A stretch of 64,000 nucleotides of DNA, from the NCBI GenBank assembly GCA_902506225.1, contig LR733345.1:682001-746000 (forward strand), read 5' to 3'. The stretch comes from Faucicola sp902506225 (GTDB lineage Bacteria; Pseudomonadota; Gammaproteobacteria; Pseudomonadales; Moraxellaceae). The notes below the pieces were generated by a model. That model was not told the origin of the DNA and did not search any database. It saw only the letters and a program-made list of their open reading frames with translations. The first letter of the stretch is position 1. Each line of letters begins with the position of its first letter. A program made the translations under genes and the position numbers. This document shows, one piece after another, positions 8,874-17,826 of the stretch.

Positions 8874-9797
8874 ATGTCAGAGCTTATCGATGTCAAACAA
8901 TTTGGTAAAGTGGCGGTTGTCTGTGGCGGCTGGAGTGCTGAGCGTGAAGTGTCACTGACGAGTGGTAAAGCTGTGCTTGAGGCGCTACTAACTAAAGGCG
9001 TGGACGCCCATCACTTTGACCCCAAAGAAACAGATATTTCAAAACTGCGCGACTATGACCGCGTATTTAATGTGCTGCATGGCACTTTTGGCGAAGATGG
9101 TAGCTTGCAAGGGGTGCTAGACGGTTTTAATATTCCGTATACCGGTTGTGGCGTGTTAGCCTCTGCAATTGCCATGGATAAGTTTCGCAACCGCTTAGTT
9201 TGGCAAGCGTTAGATTTACCAAACGTACCTTATGTCGTGCTTGATGACAATACCGATTTTACCGCTATCGAACAGCAGCTAGGTTTACCACTGTTTGTCA
9301 AACCCGCCGCCGAAGGCAGTAGTGTCGGCGTCTTTAAAATTAAAGAAGCGGGCGAGCTTGCCAAGACCTACCCACAGCTCAAACAATACCACGGCGCTAT
9401 TTTGGCAGAAAAAGCCATCACAGGGGGTGAGTATGCTTGCTCAATTCTCGGTGATGAAGTATTGCCCAGTATTCGCATCATCCCAACGACCGAGTTTTAT
9501 GACTACGAAGCCAAATACAATCGTGATGATACCGTCTACCAATGCCCATCAGATTTGAGCGAGGCGCAAGAACAAACCATGCAACAAATCGCAAGAAAAG
9601 CGTTTGCCGCCATTGGGGGCAAAGGTTGGTCACGCGTGGATTTTTTACGAGATGACGAAGGCACGCTATATCTACTTGAACTCAATACGGTGCCAGGTAT
9701 GACCAGTCATAGTCTGGTGCCGATGGCAGCAAAAGCGCGTGGTATAGATTTTGCGACACTATGCGTGCGTATCTTAGAACAAACGTTGAGCAATTAA
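8874..9797 (+). CDS. ddl: D-alanine--D-alanine ligase
   Basis: 307-residue ATP-grasp enzyme joining two D-Ala for the peptidoglycan pentapeptide; length fits the short DdlB type. Seen: VVCGGWSAEREVSLTSG at the N-terminus (substrate Glu), LHGTFGEDGSLQGVLD, the ATP-binding KPAAEGSSVGVFK, and the C-terminal metal-binding VDFLRDDEG and LELNTVPGMTSHSL. ATG with an AGGAAT ribosome site. It sits between murC and ftsQ, its classical place in the division and cell-wall cluster. Confidence 0.97.
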   Translation: MSELIDVKQFGKVAVVCGGWSAEREVSLTSGKAVLEALLTKGVDAHHFDPKETDISKLRDYDRVFNVLHGTFGEDGSLQGVLDGFNIPYTGCGVLASAIAMDKFRNRLVWQALDLPNVPYVVLDDNTDFTAIEQQLGLPLFVKPAAEGSSVGVFKIKEAGELAKTYPQLKQYHGAILAEKAITGGEYACSILGDEVLPSIRIIPTTEFYDYEAKYNRDDTVYQCPSDLSEAQEQTMQQIARKAFAAIGGKGWSRVDFLRDDEGTLYLLELNTVPGMTSHSLVPMAAKARGIDFATLCVRILEQTLSN

Positions 9798-9994
9798 GTC
9801 GTTTTCGTTTATATTTGTTTACAAAAAAAGTACTTGAATTGTCTAGAAGCGTATTATCTATTTACCATTCATTTCATTGAATTTGCTATGATATGCTTCT
9901 TGGCATAAATCCTTGTAATATTTTTAGTTATTTTGATTTTTGTTATTGAGATTTTAGTAATTAATAATTTTAGACCGAGTTATGATTGGTCAAT

Positions 9995-10864
9995 ATGGCA
10001 AATTCATTTGTGGCAACTGCTTCTCTAGATACTACGCTCCCCAATCGCTTTCATCAGCTGCTGCCAAAGTTGTTAATGCTTGGCGTTGTGTTATTGTTGC
10101 TGATATTAGCGGCTTTGGCGATTAATGTGTTCAACAAACTACCCAATGCCGCGATTAGTTTGCAGCATAAAGGGTTAAATACCCAGCAAACCCTGCAGCT
10201 TCAGCAATTATTGGGCGAAAAAGCAGACACAAATTTACTCAAAGCTGATTTGCAAAGCTATCTAGCAAAACTTGAGACGGTAGATTGGGTAGGGCAAGCC
10301 GATGTGCGCCGCGATTGGCAACAAGGTATTGTGGTCAATGTGGTACCGCGTCAAGCCGTTGCCAAGTTTGGTAGTGAACGTTTAGTCGATGCCAATGGCA
10401 CGGTATTTAAGCCTGCCGATAGCAATGACTTAAATAACGCCAGCTTGATGCAGCTACAAGGCGATAGCCAAAATGCCGTTGTCATGATGCAGCAAATCAA
10501 GCAAGTTAGTGATTGGTTTATGCCACTGGGTATGAAAATTGAAGAAGTCATCGTAACGCCCAGAATGGCATGGTTATTTCGCTTTGATAACGGACTTCGG
10601 GTACTGGTTGATAATGACAATACGTCAGAAAAACTGTATCGACTGAGCATCATGTTACAAAATCAGCTTAAACCACAGCTCAAAACGCTGCAAACGGTGG
10701 ATTTACGCTATAAAAATGGCATGGCAATTACCAAACGACCTGTGATACAGCAAGCAGGTGATACAACTGCCGTCAATAAATCGGCTGATACTAAACCGGT
10801 GACCGATGCCAACTCAATAACCGATTCGAAAACAAAAGCCCTAAAAACCCCAGCCATTAGGTGA
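9995..10864 (+). CDS. ftsQ: Cell division protein FtsQ
   Basis: 289-residue bitopic inner-membrane divisome protein. A short cytoplasmic tail precedes one hydrophobic helix (about residues 24-47), followed by a periplasmic POTRA domain (about 50-120, with NAAISLQHKGLN) and the FtsQ beta domain including VRRDWQQGIVVNVVPRQAVA and VDLRYKNGMAITKR near the end. The last about 45 residues are a low-complexity Thr/Asp/Lys tail that FtsQ proteins often vary. ATG 9995 is preferred over TTG 9986. Only 21 bases separate it from ftsA. FtsQ links early (FtsZ/FtsA) and late (FtsB/FtsL) divisome parts. Confidence 0.94.
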   Translation: MANSFVATASLDTTLPNRFHQLLPKLLMLGVVLLLLILAALAINVFNKLPNAAISLQHKGLNTQQTLQLQQLLGEKADTNLLKADLQSYLAKLETVDWVGQADVRRDWQQGIVVNVVPRQAVAKFGSERLVDANGTVFKPADSNDLNNASLMQLQGDSQNAVVMMQQIKQVSDWFMPLGMKIEEVIVTPRMAWLFRFDNGLRVLVDNDNTSEKLYRLSIMLQNQLKPQLKTLQTVDLRYKNGMAITKRPVIQQAGDTTAVNKSADTKPVTDANSITDSKTKALKTPAIR

Positions 10865-10885
10865 AACATAATTTTGTAGTGTTCT

Positions 10886-12166
10886 ATGAAAAAGCCAGAT
10901 CTGATCGTCGTCGTCCACCTAAGTGCTACTGCTATTCATACTGTGATTGGTCAAATCCACAGTGCACAAGATATTCGTATTATCGGTCTATCTACCGTCA
11001 AAAACCATGATTTCGCGCAAGGTACCATTCGCCACCGCGAACGTCTAAAATCTGCTATCAAACAATCTATTCAAAACGCTGAAGACATGGCAAATTGCCG
11101 CGTAAACAGTGTTTGGCTTAGTTTTTCTACCCCAGATTTGCAAAGCGTCAATAGCGTGGGCGAAGTCAAAATCAAACACGATATCGTACAAGCCAAAGAT
11201 GTGGTCGCCGCGCTAACCCAAGCCAAAACCAAACATCTTACAGATGATTTGTATTTGATGCATTATGCCCAGCAAGGTATTGCGTTAGATGGCAATGCTG
11301 AGATGATTGATGATGCGATTGGCATGCAAGCGAGTGACTTGATGGTGCTGTATCATCTGATGATGATGCCGGTCAAAGGTCGCCAAAATTTGCAGCAACT
11401 GCTGCAAGAATGTGATGTTAGTATTGACCAAATGCTATTTGATGCCGTATCTACCGCCGAATATGGTTTATTACCTGAAGAAAAATACCATGGCGTATGT
11501 CTGATTGATATTGGGGCATCGACGACCAGTATCTGTGTTTACCGTGAAGATAAGCTGATTTATACTCATTGCTTTGCCGAAGGCGGACATCACGCAACAC
11601 TGGATATCTCTATGCTGCTAGATGTCACCATTGCTGAAGCAGAGAATATGAAAAAATCCCAAGCCAATGTCGATCGCCATGGGATTGACTCAAGCCAATT
11701 TTTTACCATCAAGCGTTCACAGCATGACGATGAAAAAACCATTAATATGCTTGAGCTCCTTGAAGTCACGGAAGCCCGCTATATCAGTATTTTAGGTCAT
11801 ATTAAAAAAGAGCTGGATAAAGAAGGACTAAGTGAGTTTTTACAACAAGGCTATGTGATCACGGGCGGTGGTGCTGAAATGCGTGGATTATTGCCATTAG
11901 CCAAAAAAATCTTTGCCAATAAAGTAAACAAGGTCAATCAACACTCAGCGATTTCTGCCTATACCCAATATGGTGATGATGACAAGCTTCGCACCATTGC
12001 GGCAATGATTGGTGAGCGTAAATACCAAACCGCGTTTGGCACACTGTTATATAGTCAAAGTGAGGCGTTTCATCATAGCGAGAAAAGCTCACCTGACTCT
12101 TTGCAAGTTAAGCCCATGCGAGAAAAACTCAAAACTGTGAATAAATTTTTTGGTAAATTTTTCTAA
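10886..12166 (+). CDS. ftsA: Cell division protein FtsA
   Basis: 426-residue actin-like ATPase that tethers FtsZ to the inner membrane. Seen: the opening phosphate-1 region (PDLIVVVHLSATAIHTVIGQ), the SHS2/1C subdomain from about residue 85, the phosphate-2 loop LIDIGASTTSICVYRE, the adenosine motif VITGGGAEMRGLLPLA, and a C-terminal amphipathic helix (MREKLKTVNKFFGKFF) that serves as membrane anchor. The phosphate-1 loop reads HLSATAIHT rather than the usual DIGTSKV-type motif, so two acidic/glycine positions differ; worth a structural check. It lies between ftsQ and ftsZ. Confidence 0.95.
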   Translation: MKKPDLIVVVHLSATAIHTVIGQIHSAQDIRIIGLSTVKNHDFAQGTIRHRERLKSAIKQSIQNAEDMANCRVNSVWLSFSTPDLQSVNSVGEVKIKHDIVQAKDVVAALTQAKTKHLTDDLYLMHYAQQGIALDGNAEMIDDAIGMQASDLMVLYHLMMMPVKGRQNLQQLLQECDVSIDQMLFDAVSTAEYGLLPEEKYHGVCLIDIGASTTSICVYREDKLIYTHCFAEGGHHATLDISMLLDVTIAEAENMKKSQANVDRHGIDSSQFFTIKRSQHDDEKTINMLELLEVTEARYISILGHIKKELDKEGLSEFLQQGYVITGGGAEMRGLLPLAKKIFANKVNKVNQHSAISAYTQYGDDDKLRTIAAMIGERKYQTAFGTLLYSQSEAFHHSEKSSPDSLQVKPMREKLKTVNKFFGKFF

Positions 12167-12315
12167 AAAAGAGATGTTTAGTATTTTAAGAGTGCTCATG
12201 TTATGATTGACTCTAAAATCCACTAATTGTGTAATGATTTAATTGATATTTAATTTAATATGTTTGCTATTTATGCTGCTCAAGCCTACTTGACAGCATA
12301 CGGAGATTTTCAATT

Positions 12316-13533
12316 ATGGAAGCGAAGTTTAGTATTGTACAAGATCACACTGATACATTTGCCGATTCAGCCCGTTTAACCGTTATCGGTGTCGGCGGTG
12401 GCGGTGGCAATGCCGTTGAAACCATGGTACAAAATGGTGTAAAAGGCATTACCTTTGTCTGTGCCAACACCGATAAACAAGCGCTTGACCGCCTGTCAGC
12501 GCCTAATAAAATCCAGCTCGGTATCAAAAATAACAACCGCGGCTTGGGGGCAGGTGCCAATCCAGAAGTAGGGCGTGAAGCAGCCGAGAGCGATGAAGAA
12601 CAAATTCGCCAATTGCTAGAAAATTCTGACATGGTATTTATTACCGCGGGTATGGGCGGTGGTACAGGTACAGGCGCTGCGCCAGTCATCGCCAGACTTG
12701 CCAAAGAGTTGGGCGTTTTGACCGTTGCCGTGGTGACCATGCCATTTACCTTTGAAGGTGGCAGACGTAATAAAGTGGCTAGAGAAGGTATTGAGCAGCT
12801 TTCCAACTTTGTCGACTCCATCATCACTATCCCCAACGATAAATTGATGACAGTGTATGGCAAAATCTCTATGAAAGATGCCTTTAAAAAAGCCGATGAA
12901 GTCTTACTTCAAGCGGTGCAAGGTATCTCTAACATGATTTCAAAAGATGGTTTTATTAACATCGACTTTAACGATATTCGCACGGCAATGACCTCACGGG
13001 GTCATGCGATGATGGGTATCGGGAAAGGCAGTGGGGAAGACCGCGCTGAGATCGCTGCTGAAAAAGCCATCAAAAGCCCATTGCTTGACAACTTATTACT
13101 TAAAAATGCCAAAGGTCTATTGGTCAACGTAGTGGCTAGCTCAGACTTCAATTTTGAAGAGCAAGAGCGCATCACCCAAAAAGTGCATAGCTTGGTGGAT
13201 ATTGACGAAGCCAACATCTTCTACGGCGTGGTATTTGATGAAGACATGGGCGATGAAATCCAAGTAACAGTGGTGGCAACGGGTCTTACGCTAGATAATA
13301 CCCCAAAGCACCCAGCTAGAGATTTTGTCTCAGATGCCTCTAGCACCCACAAAGTGGAAGCAGGCACGCATGAACCTGCGTATGCGGCACGCCGTGATAT
13401 ACCACAATCCATCCCTGCACCTCAGCCACCTGTACAGCAAACTATCGAGCCTGCGCCAGCACCGCAATCATCACAGCCACAACGCACAGGCAACAGTATT
13501 CAAGACTATCTACGTCGCCAGCAAAATCGCTAA
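12316..13533 (+). CDS. ftsZ: Cell division protein FtsZ
   Basis: 405-residue tubulin-like GTPase that forms the Z ring. Seen: the GTP-binding loop GVGGGGGNAVETM, the tubulin signature GGGTGTGAAPVIA, the T7-loop NIDFNDIRTAM, a Pro/Gln/Ala-rich flexible linker (about 335-390) and the conserved C-terminal peptide (IQDYLRRQQNR), which binds FtsA and ZipA. The ATG follows ACGGAGATTTT, a strong ribosome site. The 149-base gap after ftsA is AT-rich and probably holds an additional ftsZ promoter, but none is clear enough to call. A terminator follows. Confidence 0.98.
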   Translation: MEAKFSIVQDHTDTFADSARLTVIGVGGGGGNAVETMVQNGVKGITFVCANTDKQALDRLSAPNKIQLGIKNNNRGLGAGANPEVGREAAESDEEQIRQLLENSDMVFITAGMGGGTGTGAAPVIARLAKELGVLTVAVVTMPFTFEGGRRNKVAREGIEQLSNFVDSIITIPNDKLMTVYGKISMKDAFKKADEVLLQAVQGISNMISKDGFINIDFNDIRTAMTSRGHAMMGIGKGSGEDRAEIAAEKAIKSPLLDNLLLKNAKGLLVNVVASSDFNFEEQERITQKVHSLVDIDEANIFYGVVFDEDMGDEIQVTVVATGLTLDNTPKHPARDFVSDASSTHKVEAGTHEPAYAARRDIPQSIPAPQPPVQQTIEPAPAPQSSQPQRTGNSIQDYLRRQQNR

Positions 13534-13550
13534 GATACTGTATGATTTTT

Positions 13551-13588
13551 TAAAAGCCCCACAGCTTAATCGTTGTGGGGTTTTTTTA
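13551..13588 (+). terminator. Rho-independent terminator after ftsZ
   Basis: Stem CCCCACA / TGTGGGG (13557-13563 with 13574-13580) followed by seven T residues. It separates ftsZ from lpxC, which must have its own promoter in 13590-13720. Confidence 0.9.
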
Positions 13589-13731
13589 TCACTGTAGCCA
13601 ATCGTAAAGGTCGATAAAATCAATCAAGCATCACTATGATGTAGCAAGGGACAATGGTAGAATAGCCAAATGTAACAAATTATATCAACCTAGCTTTGGC
13701 TAAGGATGAATGCAATCTACTAGGGGGCATT

Positions 13732-14607
13732 ATGCAGCAGCGTACTATTCAACAACCCATCAATCTTGAAGGCATCGGCTTACATAGTGGTAACCCTGTA
13801 CACCTGCGCTTTTCTCCTGCACCCGTTGACTATGGGATTCAATTTTTACGTAGTGATGTGGCACAGGCAAAGCCAATTCCCGCTATCTATCATGCGGTAA
13901 CCGATACCATGATGTCCTCAAATCTCACCAATGAGTTAGGTCAGCGCATTGGGACAGTCGAGCATTTGATGAGTGCAATCGCTGCGCTTCAAATTGATAA
14001 TTTACAAATCGAAGTGTCAGCGCCTGAAATTCCAATCATGGATGGTAGTGCCATCGAATTTGTGCAAGTATTACAACAAGCGGGTATTGCCGAGCAAACG
14101 TCTGCCAAACGCTATATTCAGGTGTTGCAACCAATTGAGGTTCGCGTGGAGGATAAAGTTGCAGGCTTTCGTCCCTACGATAGATTTGTATTAGATTTTC
14201 AAATTGACTTTAATCACCCTGCGTTTAATGGCTCACATCAAAAGTTTAAATTGGATTTTAATGAAGGCAATTTTATCGAGCATATTGCCAAAGCGCGCAC
14301 ATTCGGCTTTTTAAAAGATATTGAATACCTAAAAAGCAATAACTTAGGGCTGGGGGGTAGTATGCAAAACGCCATTGTTTTAGATGATAGTGGCGTACTT
14401 AATCCTGAAGGGTTACGCTTTGACGATGAATTTGTACGCCATAAAGTACTAGATGCGATTGGTGACTTATACCTTGCAGGGCACCAAATTTTGGGTGAGT
14501 TTTACGCTTACAAGTCAGGTCATGCGCTCAATAATAAATTGTTACAGGCTTTATTTAGTGATGAAAATAACTATAAAGTTGTAACAAAAAATGACAATGT
14601 TAACTAG
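13732..14607 (+). CDS. lpxC: UDP-3-O-acyl-N-acetylglucosamine deacetylase LpxC
   Basis: 291-residue zinc enzyme catalysing the committed step of lipid A synthesis. Seen: the opening QRTIQQPINLEGIGLHSG, zinc ligand His in GTVEHLMSAIAAL, the pair in VRHKVLDAIGDLYLAG (HxxxD), and the catalytic region YKSGHALNNKLLQAL. Start set at ATG 13732 because TAGGGGG lies 7-11 bases upstream and family N-termini begin here; the open frame extends 36 bases further upstream without a ribosome site. Lipid A synthesis confirms a Gram-negative host. In enterics FtsH degrades LpxC; ftsH lies 4 kb downstream here. Confidence 0.97.
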   Translation: MQQRTIQQPINLEGIGLHSGNPVHLRFSPAPVDYGIQFLRSDVAQAKPIPAIYHAVTDTMMSSNLTNELGQRIGTVEHLMSAIAALQIDNLQIEVSAPEIPIMDGSAIEFVQVLQQAGIAEQTSAKRYIQVLQPIEVRVEDKVAGFRPYDRFVLDFQIDFNHPAFNGSHQKFKLDFNEGNFIEHIAKARTFGFLKDIEYLKSNNLGLGGSMQNAIVLDDSGVLNPEGLRFDDEFVRHKVLDAIGDLYLAGHQILGEFYAYKSGHALNNKLLQALFSDENNYKVVTKNDNVN

Positions 14608-14945
14608 ATTTATTTAAATTTATTAATTTTATTGTGTATTTTTATTAATCAAAAAATTTTACCTATTGTTTGGTTAGTAACATTTTTTCATCAACAAGTT
14701 ATCATTTTATTACACTAAATAAAACTAACCAACCAACTTTAACATTTCATTTTTGGATATCTTTTTTTAGCCATTGGCTACTATAAGCGCAGTAAAAATA
14801 AAAAAAAAGATATCTTTATCTACGAGGATGATTGTAAATTTATTCCTATATCTTTACTTTCACTTGCATAAGCCATTAATCTATTGATAAATCTTGCGAT
14901 ATCAGCAACATAATTTACATAAAGTTACATTGTAAATTGGCTGCT
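14608..14945. other. AT-rich convergent spacer with long inverted repeat
   Basis: 338 bases between the ends of lpxC (+) and dciA (-), very AT-rich and without coding signal. It holds a 13-bp inverted repeat, GATATCTTTTTTT at 14756-14768 and its exact complement at 14802-14814, with a 33-base loop. As RNA it could form a hairpin with an A/T-rich stem on either strand; it may serve as a weak bidirectional terminator or a protein-binding site. No gene is seen. Confidence 0.55.
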
Positions 14946-15434
14946 TTAGTCTTTTATCAGTTTTTGTAACGCCGTTCTAAGTGGCTCGTTGTCCGTGACA
15001 AGGTCACATAGCTGTGTTATATTTCGCTTCGTATATTCGCTTAGCTCACAATTCTTTACATTGCTAACATTGTGATTACACTGTAAATCTGGCATTTGCG
15101 AGCCATTAAAAGGTTTGACAATCACCACGCGAAATCGTAACTGATTAAATTGATAAAAATTGTTATCGAACGCTTGTAGTGTTGACAGTAGGTGCTGCTG
15201 GTTGTAATTGAGGTGATTGGCAAGGGTATGACTATTTGTACTAACCACAAGTATAAACGATTCACAAGCAATTACTTGTAAGCTTGCTAAGACTTCCTCA
15301 GTCAATACGTTTTGCCAAGCACTGCGAACATCGTCCGTCAATTGCTGTAATTGATGCAGCTTTTTTTGAAACGGTAATTGATAGTTGGCAAGACGCTCAG
15401 TGCGAGAAGCAAGATGATTGGTTGGTTTTTTCAT
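14946..15434 (-). CDS. dciA: DciA-like (DUF721) replicative helicase loader
   Basis: 162-residue protein whose central segment (SAWQNVLTEEVLASLQVIAC, SFILVVSTNSHTLANHLNY, LRFRVVIVKPF) follows the DUF721/DciA fold, a KH-like domain that helps load DnaB at origins in bacteria lacking DnaC. The same gene lies next to lpxC in Acinetobacter relatives. Start chosen at ATG 15434 (MKKPTNHLAS) since the longer frame, back to 15524, would begin inside a probable -10 region. The C-terminus is rich in Asn/Cys and less conserved. Divergent from the M23 peptidase. Function follows from family membership; similarity is moderate. Confidence 0.72.
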   Translation of the reverse strand: MKKPTNHLASRTERLANYQLPFQKKLHQLQQLTDDVRSAWQNVLTEEVLASLQVIACESFILVVSTNSHTLANHLNYNQQHLLSTLQAFDNNFYQFNQLRFRVVIVKPFNGSQMPDLQCNHNVSNVKNCELSEYTKRNITQLCDLVTDNEPLRTALQKLIKD

Positions 15435-15524
15435 AGTCAATGAGCAGTGTGGTGGGTAGTTAAGCGACAAAAAATTTGATTTAGTCTTAGTATTGGGTCT
15501 TAGTGTAGGTGATTTTAAGACCAA

Positions 15525-15530
15525 ATTATA
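15525..15530 (-). promoter_or_regulatory. Candidate -10 box for dciA
   Basis: A perfect TATAAT on the minus strand (ATTATA on the plus strand). No good -35 hexamer is found at 16-18 bases. Transcription would start near 15518, which supports the shorter dciA reading frame starting at 15434. Confidence 0.35.
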
Positions 15531-15608
15531 GTGAATTAAATCTTGCCAATGCGTTCAAATGACATTGGCACAGGGTTTAATAGCATAAGGTTTAACAAAG
15601 GATAAAAG

Positions 15609-16304
15609 ATGAAATTAGCTCTAATCGCATTGCCAGTTGTTGCTTTAACCACAATGAGTGTTGCACAAGCTCAAATTCTATCGATTACCAATGCCGGTAA
15701 AACCAGTCAAGTTATTGTTCGTGAAGATGATGGTGAAGATTATTATCTGCCTTCAGATGCCGTTAATGCCGCCATCAAAAATCTAAGCCAGCAAACCCAG
15801 CAAAAAGAAGACCGCCTCGCAAGTTTAGCACAAAAACTATCGACCCAGCCAACCACCATTATCAACATGCCTGCAATGGGCAGCTATGCGGGTAATGGCA
15901 TGTTGGCGTTGCGCCCAATTACGTCATCTGCGCGCATGAGTTCAGGTTTCGGCTATCGTATCCACCCTGTCACTGGTAAATCACAGTTTCATAAAGGCAT
16001 GGACTTTGCTGCTCCCATCGGCACCCCTATTTATGCCACAGGTAATGGTGTGGTGACTTTCTCAGGTTGGGGTACAGGGTATGGTCGTTATGTTGAAGTA
16101 GATCATGGCAACGGTACTGTCACGCGTTACGCACATACCTCTGCAAACTATGTTAACGTTGGCGATACGGTGTATGCAAACCAGCAAATCGCGGCGGTAG
16201 GCAACACGGGTCGTTCAACAGGCGCCCATCTACATTATGAAGTGCGCCAAAATGGTCAAGCTGTCAATCCGCAAACTTACTTAGCAATGGCGCCAGCGCG
16301 TTAA
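15609..16304 (+). CDS. Secreted M23-family (LytM) peptidase
   Basis: 231-residue periplasmic protein. A signal peptide (MKLALIALPVVALTTMSVAQA) is cleaved near residue 21; a Gln-rich helical stretch (about 55-75) precedes a complete M23 domain (about 100-231). Zinc motif HxxxD is present (FHKGMDFAAPIG), as is the HxH motif (GAHLHYEVRQNG), so all zinc ligands and the catalytic His appear intact, unlike EnvC/NlpD-type degenerate activators. It likely cuts peptidoglycan cross-links during growth or division. The start follows AAAGGATAAAAG. It stands alone, divergent from dciA, and ends at a strong terminator. Confidence 0.92.
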   Translation: MKLALIALPVVALTTMSVAQAQILSITNAGKTSQVIVREDDGEDYYLPSDAVNAAIKNLSQQTQQKEDRLASLAQKLSTQPTTIINMPAMGSYAGNGMLALRPITSSARMSSGFGYRIHPVTGKSQFHKGMDFAAPIGTPIYATGNGVVTFSGWGTGYGRYVEVDHGNGTVTRYAHTSANYVNVGDTVYANQQIAAVGNTGRSTGAHLHYEVRQNGQAVNPQTYLAMAPAR

Positions 16305-16329
16305 TCGTGACAATATCTCGATATATAAA

Positions 16330-16356
16330 AAAACTGGCTTTAAGCCAGTTTTTTAT
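16330..16356 (+). terminator. Bidirectional terminator, M23 peptidase / DOMON-like gene
   Basis: 9-bp stem AACTGGCTT / AAGCCAGTT (16332-16350) with A residues on the left and T residues on the right, so it can serve both the peptidase gene (+) and the converging minus-strand gene that ends at 16401. Confidence 0.88.
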
Positions 16357-16400
16357 TTTTCGCTGTGCTATGGTTTAAAACGGTTTAAAACCATCATAAT

Positions 16401-17171
16401 TTAGGTGTTTATCCAGTGTGCCTTGTTATGAAAGTCCGCTGGGTGTGCATGCTGTATGGCCCAATAACTCATTTCATCGACTGTTGGAGCTAAGCTATTT
16501 GCTAATCCATTGTATGACGGTTGCTGAATCACACGCGTTGGATTTAGCGCATAATTACCATTTGCATCAACCAACTTGTCCAATGCTGATTTGGCAAATG
16601 TCATACCGACACGAAAAGTACTAACGCTAAACGCATATTGCTGTTCTACCGCTCGTACATGGGTGAGGAGTAATGAACTTGCAGAACACCAAAAAACAAG
16701 CGGAAGCTCGCTATCTTGTGTAACGGCTTGGCTAAAAAAATTGATATCCTCACCATAAGTCAGCGCTTTGATAGGCAAGCGCCGAGGGGGTAATGCATTC
16801 GGTGTCCGATAACTGTCAAAATAATAAAGATTAAACTCACCATTGGTCGCCAAATTGACCTCAAGATACGGGCTATCCGCTTGGCTATCTTTGGCAATAA
16901 AACACTCAAAACAATCTGCTTGCCATAAATAATCTTGGCGCATCACATGTTCAAGTGCCAATGGGCTAAATGTCGGAAAATTTGCCCATAGACCAGCTTG
17001 TAGAGCGGTTTGACTATCAGTAATCTTAGGATGGGTAGCATCAAATAAGAGCGTTAAAAATTTACTATCAGCGACCACATGGACTAAGAGCTGGTAGTCC
17101 AGTATTGCCGATACGGTGAATGGTTCAACCGCGCTCGTCAGTGCAAATGTCTCACCCTGTAACGCGTCCAT
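16401..17171 (-). CDS. DOMON-like domain protein of unknown function
   Basis: 256-residue soluble protein without signal peptide or membrane helix. The middle and C-terminal parts match the DOMON-like family (beta-sandwich related to CBM9/DOMON heme or sugar binders): WQADCFECFIA, YLEVNLATNGEFNLYYFDSY and a later SVSTFRVGM segment. The ATG at 17171 lies only 7 bases after the yhbY stop; the open frame reaches further back but only through the antisense-free overlap with yhbY, so the short start is preferred. Its role and ligand are unknown; position suggests cotranscription with yhbY. Family call is moderately sure. Confidence 0.72.
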   Translation of the reverse strand: MDALQGETFALTSAVEPFTVSAILDYQLLVHVVADSKFLTLLFDATHPKITDSQTALQAGLWANFPTFSPLALEHVMRQDYLWQADCFECFIAKDSQADSPYLEVNLATNGEFNLYYFDSYRTPNALPPRRLPIKALTYGEDINFFSQAVTQDSELPLVFWCSASSLLLTHVRAVEQQYAFSVSTFRVGMTFAKSALDKLVDANGNYALNPTRVIQQPSYNGLANSLAPTVDEMSYWAIQHAHPADFHNKAHWINT

Positions 17172-17178
17172 TGTAGCC

Positions 17179-17496
17179 TTAGCCAAAACGTGCCAAGTTT
17201 GATAACTTAGGATTGGCGTCCAGATTGCGACGTAATAATAATACCATACGCCCGATACTGGTGACCAAAATCGCATCAGTGGCTTCAACAATCGCATTTG
17301 CCACAGCGTCACGATCTGCTTTGCTACCGGCTGGGATTTTTACTTTAATCAGCTCATGATCGGTCAGTGCGCGCCCAATTTCTTCAATAACGGTTGGGGT
17401 AACGCCTTGACCCCCAATCATTACCACAGGGTTCAGCTGGTGACCGATGCCTTTTAAATGTTTGATATCCGCATTTGATAAGCTTGAATTTGCCAT
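17179..17496 (-). CDS. yhbY: YhbY-type ribosome assembly RNA-binding protein (CRM domain)
   Basis: 105 residues, a single CRS1-YhbY (CRM) domain. Seen: LSNADIKHLKGIGHQLNPVV, the GxxG-type loop MIGGQGVTPTVIEEI, LTDHELIKVKIP and IGRMVLLLRRN. In E. coli YhbY associates with pre-50S particles and lies divergent from rlmE-ftsH, exactly the arrangement here. Start at MANSSLSN (17496) is preferred over an upstream in-frame Met 36 bases earlier because family proteins begin here. The downstream DOMON-like gene starts 7 bases after the stop. Confidence 0.93.
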   Translation of the reverse strand: MANSSLSNADIKHLKGIGHQLNPVVMIGGQGVTPTVIEEIGRALTDHELIKVKIPAGSKADRDAVANAIVEATDAILVTSIGRMVLLLRRNLDANPKLSNLARFG

Positions 17497-17826
17497 AACT
17501 GTCAATTGACCTATAAAAAAATTAGCTAGCATTATACCATATTAATCATTTTGCCTAATAAATTATGGGCAATACATAGGCAAAAACACATAGGCAAAAC
17601 GCTGCCATGACTTATCAATCTACAAAAATCACTGGATTAAAAAAAATCAATAGCCAATCCATGAGTTAACACAAGCTAACTGGGTGAAATATGCTAAAAT
17701 AACAGCCTTAACCCTTGAGATTGTCAAAATTTACCAATGGTCATTCTAGGATGGCTTTGGGTTTTTTAGCCAAATCCCAAGTGAAGAATTTTTAAACTAT
17801 ATATAAAGGGTAGTTTGTAGAGAATT
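17497..17826. other. Divergent yhbY / rlmE promoter region
   Basis: 330 bases between divergent genes with no coding signal. It must contain both promoters, though none matches consensus well. A 12-mer acataggcaaaa is repeated at 17574-17585 and 17588-17599. Confidence 0.5.

Noticed and set aside
12345..12863. 172-codon minus-strand frame inside ftsZ
   Set aside because: Antisense shadow of ftsZ; Pro/Ser-rich and without a recognisable domain.
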